Origin: Theristus sp. LFF4_11
Taxonomy: Eukaryota > Nematoda > Chromadorea > Monhysterida > Xyalidae
DNA: 64,000 nt
Reading direction: 5' to 3'
NCBI GenBank assembly: GCA_030248135.1
Contig: JASANC010001115.1
Span: forward strand, 1-64,000
Positions 57,263 to 64,000 of this stretch are shown piece after piece. The notes beneath the pieces are model-generated. The model saw only the letters and a list, made by a program, of their open reading frames with translations. It ran no database searches and was not told where the DNA came from. Both the position numbers and the translations under genes were made by a program. Every line of letters starts with the position of its first letter. Positions within the stretch are counted from its first letter, which is position 1.

Positions 57263-58694
57263 TTTATGTTAAACAAAAATGAATTTTTTTTTAAAGTGAT
57301 TAAAAAAACAAAAATGCCGATTTTTTTTTTAAATTCGAAAAATTTTCCTCTAATATGCTCTGAAAACCTCAATTTTGGCACAATTTTTCGAAAGTTCAAC
57401 AAAAATTTTCTTTGATTATACCTCGTAAAACTTTTAGCAGTCGATTTTGGACCGTGTGGTTTACCGACTGATTTTAGGCTTCGACAACATCTGCGATGAA
57501 GTTTTCGAGCGTCCCAAAGCTTGGCCTACCATTTCCGATGCAGATAAGGTGACGATTAGGGTTGTTAAACAAAAATGAAATTTTTAAAAAAAAAAAGTGA
57601 TTAAAAAAAACAAAAATGCCGATTTTTTTTTTTTTTAAATTCGAAAAATTTTCCTCTAATATGCTCTGAAAACCTCAATTTTGGCAAAATTTTTCGAAAG
57701 TTCAACAAAAATTTTCTTTGATTATACCTCGTAAAACCTTTAGCAGTCGATTTTGGGCCGTTTTACCGACTGATTTTAGGCTACGACAACATCTGCGATG
57801 AAGTTTTTGAGCGTCCCAAAGCTTGGCCTACCATTTCCGATGCAGATAAGGTGACGATTCGCCTCGCAGAGCGTCCGATTGTGCTCGCTGCTCCGTTTGC
57901 AAGCGCTACGTTGTCTGGTTGCTTGCTGCTTCGTGTCGTGTCGTCGCAACACCATCAGAAGAATTGATCGAATTTCAAGGCGGTATGTTTGTCTTCACTT
58001 TAGCATTAGTTTAGCTGGGGACAATTAGTGACGTTTTGGAGGTCAAAACACAAGAAGAGGCATGGTGACGGTTTGGAAAAGGGGTAATTGAGGTCACCAA
58101 AACAAAATCTGCAAAGTTCCGTCATATGGGAGTCATTCGGGAGGCGCTTGCATATCATATGTGGTTCTTCGGACTCCCTGATTGATTTAGCACAACTTTG
58201 ATTTTTGAAATTTTAAAAAAAAAAAAAATTTTTTTTTTTAAACAAAAATGACGATTTTTGTTTTTTTTAACAACCCTAGTGACGATTCGCCTCGCAGAGC
58301 GTCCGATTGTGCTCGCTGCTCCGTTTGCAAGCGCTACGTTGTCTGGTTGCTGCTTCGTGTCGTGTCGTCGCGACACCATCAGAAGAATTGATCGAATTTC
58401 AAGGCGGTATGTTTGTCTTCACTTTAGCATTAGTTTAGCTGGGGACAATTAGTGACGTTTTGGAAGTCAAAACACAAGAAGAGGCATGGTGACGGTTTGG
58501 AAAAGGGGTAATTGAGGTCTCCAAAACAAAATCTGCAAAGTTCCGCCATACGGGAGTCATTCGGGAGGCGCTTGCATATCATATGTGGTTCTTCGGACTC
58601 CCTGATTGATTTAGCACAACTTTGATTTTTAAAATTGAAAAAAAATTAAAAAAAAAACAAAAATGGCGATTTTTGTTTTTTTTAACAACCCTAG
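57263..58694. mobile_element. hAT-like element B, outer copy split by an inner copy
   Basis: The left part (about 57263-57556) and the right part (58279-58693) together match one element B: TTAAACAAAAATG at the left end and TTTTTTAACAACCCTA at the right end. The left terminus is slightly decayed. It is interrupted by a complete second copy at 57557-58278. No open frame of interest is present. Confidence 0.8.
57557..58278. mobile_element. hAT-like element B, inner copy with exact 8-bp duplication
   Basis: The 722-bp element runs from TAGGGTTGTTAAAC to TTTAACAACCCTA. GTGACGAT flanks it at 57549-57556 and 58279-58286. The target was another element B, so the sequence on the two sides joins into the same element when this copy is removed. 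Confidence 0.9.
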
Positions 58695-60293
58695 GGCACA
58701 GTAACGAAAGCGGGACCTCGGGTGAGGGGGGGGGGTGTTTGCCTAATTTTAGAGGGGGGGGGTCAGGTGCCTTCTCGGTGAGGGGGGGGTGCACGGGCAG
58801 CAAATTTTCCTGGGGAGGGGGTGCACTGGCAGAAAAATTTCGTGGGGGGGGGGGGTGCACGGGATCGCACGGGTAATACCAAATTTTTGCCTTAGAAAAA
58901 CACAGAAATTCTTGTAAAATACAGAATATTTTGTGCAAACAAGCTGCTTGTTTGGTCAGAAACAACAAAATATATGCAGGGACAGACACAAACGTCAAGA
59001 AAAATGCAAAAATTACGGTATTTTTGGAAAAAATTGAGAAGAGATTGACCACCGTGAGGGGGGGGTGCGATCCCGTGTTTTCTCGCGGAGGGGGGTGGGG
59101 GGGAGTCTAGTACCCGTGTCGAGGTAAAGGGGGGGAGGGGGGGTACACGGGTATCTGCCCGTGCACGGGCAGGATTTTCGGCTGAGGGGGGGGGTGGACC
59201 CCCCCCACCTAGGGTTAGGGGCTTTGAAAAAAAATTTTTTTTTATTTTTTTTTTCGTTTTTTTTTTAATTTAGATTTTTTTTTTCAAACTTGAAAAAAAA
59301 AATTTGAAAAATTTTTCTTCTACTTTGCTCTGAAAATTCGATTTATGGCATAATTTTTTGAAAGTTCAAACCAAATTTTCTTCCCAACTTCTTTGTGTGC
59401 TTAGGTACATGTCATTATTTGGTCATTTTGACCGACGTACTCCATGTTTTTCGATTTGGATGACTTCTAGAGTCAATTTTTAGCGTTGAAATGACTTAAC
59501 TGAATTGAAATATCGTTTCAGAAATCGTTTTCTTGCAACTTAGAACATGTTTTTTCAGTCGGTAGGCCATGAGATGAACATGATATCTTGTTGATTGGCG
59601 TACGTTATAGGTCTACAATGGAGTTGTGCGATATATTGTTAAACAATTGGAGCGGGGATGTTGGTTAATACCACATCACACGACCGTTTTTCAGATACCC
59701 GATAACATGGCCACATGTTAAAACTTGCGTGCTGAGCTAAACTAACGTGTTAAACTTGCGTCTGTCAGTTGCCCGCAACGTGATCGCGAAATCATGGTAC
59801 GTGTTTTCGATACGATGATTTGAAGAGTGGGCTCTCGCCATGTGGCAGATAGCATAGCTGGTTGAACCTGAAAGTAAGTGTCTTGGGGGGGGGGGCGACC
59901 GGGTCGACAGGGGTTGCCGACTTAGCTACAGCAAACAGGAATTTTTGAACACAGTCAAATTTTGGTAATTTTCTAAAGAGGAACAACTAAGAACGGTTCA
60001 ATATTCAAGTACACGTCGAAAATTGTCCTGTTTTACTGTTGAAAATGCAACTTTCCCTCTATGAAATGGACATAATTTCAATAAAACACGATTTTCGCTC
60101 TTATAGTTTTCCGGATCGTTCTGAAAATAGTCTAGATGAACTCAGCTCGACGAGACGCTTCGAACAAACCTAACTTGTAAAAAAAAATTTTTTTTTTTAA
60201 AAATTTTTTTTTTTAATTTAAAAAAAAAATCCGGATTTTTTTTTCCCTAACCCTACCCCCACCCCCCCCGCACTTTCGCTACTGCTAGGGCAG
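58691..60293. mobile_element. G-rich hAT-like element G1 carrying element A
   Basis: The element is 58699-60285. Its ends are CAGTAACGAAAGCGGG and the complementary CGCACTTTCGCTACTG, and the duplication CTAGGGCA flanks it exactly (58691-58698 and 60286-60293). The body is made of repeated GTGAGGGGGG-type runs and G(C)-rich units such as GTGCACGGGCAG. A full element A copy is inserted at 59210-60255. Confidence 0.85.
59202..60263. mobile_element. Element A, copy 2 (reverse), nested in G1
   Basis: The element is 59210-60255 (1046 bp), from TAGGGTTAGGGG to CCCTAACCCTA. Both sides carry CCCCCACC (59202-59209 and 60256-60263), an exact 8-bp duplication. It matches the copy at 9964-11028 in reverse orientation almost throughout. 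Confidence 0.9.
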
Positions 60294-60437
60294 GGGCCAC
60301 AGCCAGTACCGTGGGCGGGGAGGGGGTGATTACACACACACCCCACCGTCGGGTGGGGGGGGGGTGGCACCGCACCGTGCCACCCCTCCTAAAACCGGGC
60401 ACCCCCTCGAAAATTTGGCCGACACCCCCCCCCCCAC

Positions 60438-60478
60438 CAGTAGCGAAAGCGGGACCTCGGGTGGGTGAGGGGTAAAAG
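60438..60478. mobile_element. Left end of a third G-type element (G2), cut by element J
   Basis: CAGTAGCGAAAGCGGGACCT followed by CGGGTGGGTGAGGGG matches the left terminus of G1. It is interrupted at 60479 by element J. No matching right end was found before 62233, so it may be truncated. Confidence 0.55.
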
Positions 60479-61793
60479 CAGTACCGTGGGCGAGGGGGGG
60501 GGGTGGGGGGTCCACCCCCCCCCCCGAGCACCAGCGACCGGCGGGTGGGGGGGGGGTGGGGGGGCACCGTGCCACCCCACCTAAAACCGGGCACCCCCCC
60601 CATCGGACCCCCCCTCGAAAATTTGGCCGACACCCCCCCCACACCCCCCATGAAATTTTGTCTGGCGGAGACCCCCCCCCTAGGGTTGTTAAAAAAAACA
60701 AAAATCGTCATTTTTGTTTTTTAAAAAAAAAAAATTTTTTTTTTTAAAAAAAAAATTTCAAAAATCAAAGTTGTGCTAAATCAATCAGGGAGTCCGAAGA
60801 ACCACATATGATATGCAAGCGCCTCCCGAATGACACCCGTATGGCGGAACTTTGCAGATTTTGTTTTGGTGACCTCAATTACCCCTTTTCCAAACCGTCA
60901 CCATGCCTCTTCTTGTGTTTTGACCTCCAAAACGTCACTAATTGTCCCCAGCTAAGCTAATGCTAAAGTGAAGACAAACATACCGCCTTGAAATTCGATC
61001 AATTCTTCTGATGGTGTCGCGACGACACGACACGAAGCAGCAACCAGACAACGTAGCGCTTGCAAACGGTGCAGCGAGCACAATCGGACGCTCTGCGAGG
61101 CTAATCGTCACCTTATCTGCATCGGAAATGGTAGGCTAAGCTTTGGGACGCTCAAAAACTTCATCGCAGATGTTGTCGAAGCCTAAAATCAGTCGGTAAA
61201 ACGGCCCAAAATCGACTGCTAAAGGTTTTACGAGGTATAATCAAAGAAAATTTTTGTTGAACTTTCGAAAAATTGTGCCAAAATTGAGGTTTTCAGAGCA
61301 TATTAGAGAAAAAATTTTCGAATTTTTTTTTTAAAAAAAAAATCGGCATTTTTGTTTTTTTTTTAATCACTTTTTTTTTTAAAAAAAAAAAATTTTCATT
61401 TTTGTTTAACAACTTTACCTCCCCCCCCAAAATTTTCCGTACACCCTAAATTTTTTTTCGAAAATCATGATTTTTTGTCTATAAAGTCCATAATATAAGC
61501 TGAATATATGATAACTTGACCATCTTCATTGTAATTTCAACGATTTTGCAGCAAAATTTAGCGTTTTTCCTTCAAAATTTAAGCGAAAAATTATCATGGG
61601 GGGGGGGTAAGGGGGTGGACCCCCCCCACAGAAAATTTTGAAAAAATGCACCCCCCCATGGGACCCCCATGGGGGGGGGTTCCCACGTTACCATAGGTTG
61701 GACCCCCCCTCACTTTTTGGTCGGCACCCCCCCCTTACGGCACCATACCCCCCCCTTCGAAAATTGTTTTGGGCCCACGGTACTGGGTAAAAG
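60471..61793. mobile_element. C/G-rich hAT-like element J carrying element B
   Basis: The element is 60479-61785 (1307 bp) with ends CAGTACCGTGGGC and GCCCACGGTACTG. GGTAAAAG flanks it exactly on both sides (60471-60478 and 61786-61793). The body is dominated by C and G runs with units such as AAAATTTGGCCGACACCC. A complete element B copy lies inside at 60681-61417. A partial second J-type sequence is at about 60309-60437. Confidence 0.88.
60681..61417. mobile_element. Element B, copy 3, nested in J
   Basis: It runs from TAGGGTTGTTAAAAAAAAC to TTGTTTAACAACTTTA, reversed relative to the copies at 57.3-58.7 kb. Flanks are CCCCCCCC on the left and CCTCCCCC on the right, nearly matching 8-mers in a C-rich target. 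Confidence 0.8.
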
Positions 61794-61868
61794 TGATTTT
61801 AGTGATTTTAGTAAAAGCGAGAAACGAAAAATTCTCAACCGTCGTTTCAACTTTTCTTTTTCCAAAAA

Positions 61869-62113
61869 TGGCATGTCGATTGGTGTTATTATTGGTTTAC
61901 GTCGGCGTTGCGCTTGTTTTACCATCGGGATTTGGCACCATGCGTTTGCAGTACGTCCTGGTAGCGTTTTATCAAATAAAGTTTTCCAAGGTCATCATTG
62001 ATATAAATTGTCCCAATCCCAATGTCATTGTTCATTTATTGCACAGAGACAGAATGGCCGACTCTGACAGATCCGAGGCCGAACATTGTCCTGGTTTCAA
62101 TTGCGGTCAATGC
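61869..62113 (+). CDS. Possible first exons of a small secreted protein (weak)
   Basis: An ATG at 61869 opens a hydrophobic leader (MACRLVLLLVYVGVALVLP) that resembles a signal peptide. A good donor, CA|GTACGTCC, near 61951 can join an acceptor ending ATTGCACAG near 62046. The joined frame continues with DRMADSDRSEAEHCPGFNCG to a possible donor (CAG|GTGCGC) at about 62115. Nothing downstream is resolved, because the next DNA is transposon sequence. It lies in the only stretch of apparently unique DNA right of 57 kb. The call rests only on the leader and splice signals, so chance is quite possible. Confidence 0.22.
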
Positions 62114-62258
62114 AGGTGCGCGAGTGTATTAAGCTGCGCCTTTTTTGTTTGAAAATCTGAGTCGACAACAAAGTTTGTTAAATATTGGTCTGGCGGCAAG
62201 GGAATCTAGTAGCTAAGCAGGTATCTTTGAAGCAGTAGCGAAAACGGGACCTCGGGTG

Positions 62259-63186
62259 AGGGGGGTCATAGTTGTTCTAGGGGGGGGCCTGGGGGGGGCC
62301 GGCCCCCCCCCAAAAATTTTTCGAATCTATCTCTATCAGACAGGTTTTTTCGGCTCAGCTATTATCTATCTAAAAAATTTCTCAGCCAGCTATCTATCTG
62401 AAAATTTTTGTCTTCGAAGACATAAAATGAGTCAATTTTTGACCAAAATTGACCATTTTTGCTCGTAATTCTTGAAAATTTCGCTAATTTTAGGTAAAAT
62501 ACGCGTCTATACTTGATTTTTAGTGTATTTTTTAGCATTATTTTGCTGTTTTTATAGCTTTTTAGCGTTTTAGCTATCTACCGTATTACCTCTATTATCT
62601 ACGTATTACCTCTTAACCCCCCCAACCCCACCCCCCCAACCCCCCCCCAAAAATAAACCCCTAAAGGCCCAAAAAACGGGGTTTATTAGAAACCTGTTTG
62701 AAACACATACCTAGCGAATTCAGTGGCTGAATGCAGTGACATTGGTGAAATTGTGCTACCAAAGGCCCCAAAGGGATGAGTTGGCGGTAATTTCATTACA
62801 AAAGGCTGTTACCAAAGGAAATCTCTGTGAAAAGTAGAAGTTTCTGCGACTTCCTTCCTGCCATGGAAGGTATTTTTGCCATTTTGCCCACCCCTAAAAA
62901 TGGTTTCCAAATAAACCCCCCCCAAAAAATAATCCCCCCCCCAAAAATAAACCCCCACCCCCAGAAGTCGCTGAAGAAATAAACCCCCATGGGGGTTTAA
63001 TAGAGGTAATACGGTATCTATCAAATTTCAAATTTTTGACCGGCCCCCCCCAAAGTCACATGGCCCCCCCGCGGCCCCCCCCCCAAAATTTTCCAGCTAT
63101 CTATCTGTCTGGCAAATTTGCTCCAGCTATCTATATCGGCCCCCCCCCCCCCAACCCCTCGGCTCTGGAACAACTATGAGGGGGGT
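62259..63186. mobile_element. hAT-like element H nested in G3
   Basis: The element is 62267-63178 (912 bp) with inverted ends CATAGTTGTTC and GAACAACTATG. AGGGGGGT flanks it on both sides (62259-62266 and 63179-63186). Removing it restores the G1-like order in G3. The body contains tandem TCTATC tracts and long C runs. Confidence 0.85.
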
Positions 63187-63631
63187 GTTTGCCTAATTTC
63201 AGAGGGGGGGTGTCAGGTGCCTTCTCGGTGAGGGGGGTGCACGGGCAGAAAATTTTCCGGAGGGGGTGCACCGGCAGAAAAATTTCGTGAGGGGGCTGCA
63301 CGAAATCGCACGGATAATACCAAATTTTTGCCTTAGAAAAACAGAAATTCTTGGAAAATACAGAAAGAAGCTGCTTGTTGGGTCAGATACAACAAAATCT
63401 ATGCAGGGACAGACACAAACGTCAAGAAAATACAAAAATTACGGTATTTTTGACCTTTGAAAATTGAGATGGGATTGACCACCGTGAGGGGGGGGGGTGC
63501 GGTGCGATCCCGTGTTTTCTCACGAAGGGGGGTGGGGGGGAGTGTGTCGAGATAAAAGGGGAGGGGGTACACCGTACACGGGTATCTGCCCGTACACGGG
63601 CAGGATTTTCGGCTGAGGGAGGGGGTGGACC

Positions 63632-64000
63632 TAGGGTTGGCATGGTAAAAATACCGGTTTTTTTACCGGTAAAAAAACACGTATTTATACGCGTTTTTTT
63701 ACCAGGGCAAAAATGGGTGCCTTGAAAAAAACGGGAAAAAGACCGTTTCTGTATTTTTCCGGTTTTTTTCGTATTTTTCCGGTTTTTTCAATTTCGGACC
63801 CTGAGTTTTTATATCATTTTTGATGAGAAAATGAGAAAATCTGTGACCAAGAAAAATATGATGACGAAATCGATACTGATGTTTGAAAGAACTGTTAAGC
63901 GATGTGCAAGAATCGGCTGGAGCTGCCGAGCTGAGCTGAAAATTTCAAAAATTCCAAATGTCGCTCAACATTGTCTTTCTTACACAATTACTGATTTGTT
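63632..64000. mobile_element. Element C, copy 2, truncated by the window edge
   Basis: It starts TAGGGTTGGCATGGTAAAAA, followed by ACCGGTTTTTTTACC. The following 350 bp are the reverse complement of 5226-5563. It is inserted in element G3 after GGGGGTGGACC. Confidence 0.8.

Larger units (their letters stand above)
58700..63640. repeat. Poly-G/poly-C runs of the nested element cluster
   Basis: Dozens of runs of 6-12 G (for example 58725-58740, 58836-58856, 59080-59103) and C (for example 60591-60616, 62935-62941) recur across the G, J and H elements. Several sets of four close G runs could form G-quadruplexes. They are parts of the transposons, not a separate array. Confidence 0.7.
62234..64000. 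mobile_element. G-rich hAT-like element G3, running off the window
   Basis: It begins CAGTAGCGAAAACGGGACCT and then follows the body of G1 through GGTGTTTGCCTAATTTC, GTGCACGGGCAG and CAGGATTTTCGGCTGAGGG. Element H is inserted at 62267-63178 and an element C copy at about 63632. The right end lies beyond 64000. Confidence 0.78.

Noticed and set aside
62046..62113. RPNIVLVSI as a sulfatase N-terminus on the plus strand
   Set aside because: The frame cannot be reached from the leader ATG with the available donors and ends quickly; the similarity is limited to a few residues.
58700..63640. CRISPR-like or satellite array of G-rich units
   Set aside because: The units are parts of larger elements with inverted ends and 8-bp duplications, and their spacing is irregular.

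Overview
This is a window of an animal nuclear genome. The genes are interrupted by many short introns (mostly about 45-120 nt) whose 3' splice sites are nearly all TTTCAG-like. Coding exons are GC-rich and the non-coding DNA is AT-rich. No bacterial, organellar or RNA gene was recognised. The TTTCAG consensus, the compact genes and the protein families suggest an invertebrate, possibly a nematode or another ecdysozoan, but the species cannot be fixed from the sequence.

Eight genes were found and all lie on the minus strand, so transcription runs from high to low coordinates. From left to right they are: an MFSD4-like major facilitator transporter (1965-7534, first exon not found); the last exons of an unrecognised gene (13110-13471); a CCCH zinc-finger protein of the ZC3H4/ZC3H6/Suppressor-of-sable type (16077-23103, first exon not found); two tandem CYP4-like cytochromes P450 (27062-29574 and 31254-33714); a fatty-acid-amide-hydrolase-like protein that has lost every catalytic residue (34132-36823); transcription elongation factor SPT5 (37302-44896); and a large protein with an RCC1 propeller (45679-54787). 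For the two P450s, the FAAH-like gene, SPT5 and the RCC1 gene I joined exons by splice signals. In each case intron phases agree from start to stop and the total is a multiple of three (526, 525, 568, 1175 and 1573 residues). Two genes, SPT5 and the ZC3H4/6-like protein, act in RNA polymerase II transcription. The two P450s and the FAAH-like gene are lipid or xenobiotic metabolism families. I see no direct evidence for an operon.

Repeats are the other major content. Most are non-autonomous DNA transposons with short terminal inverted repeats and 8-bp target duplications, as in the hAT superfamily. One element, inside an intron of the RCC1 gene, keeps recognisable hAT transposase remnants. The right end (about 54.8-64 kb) is a nest of such elements inserted into one another, many very rich in G or C runs. 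A separate family of foldback MITEs sharing the core CCAATCAGCTGATT is scattered through the window.

The observations most worth following up are the catalytically dead FAAH-like gene with an otherwise intact structure, the nested hAT-like elements whose order can be read from target duplications, and the unusual architecture of the RCC1 protein.
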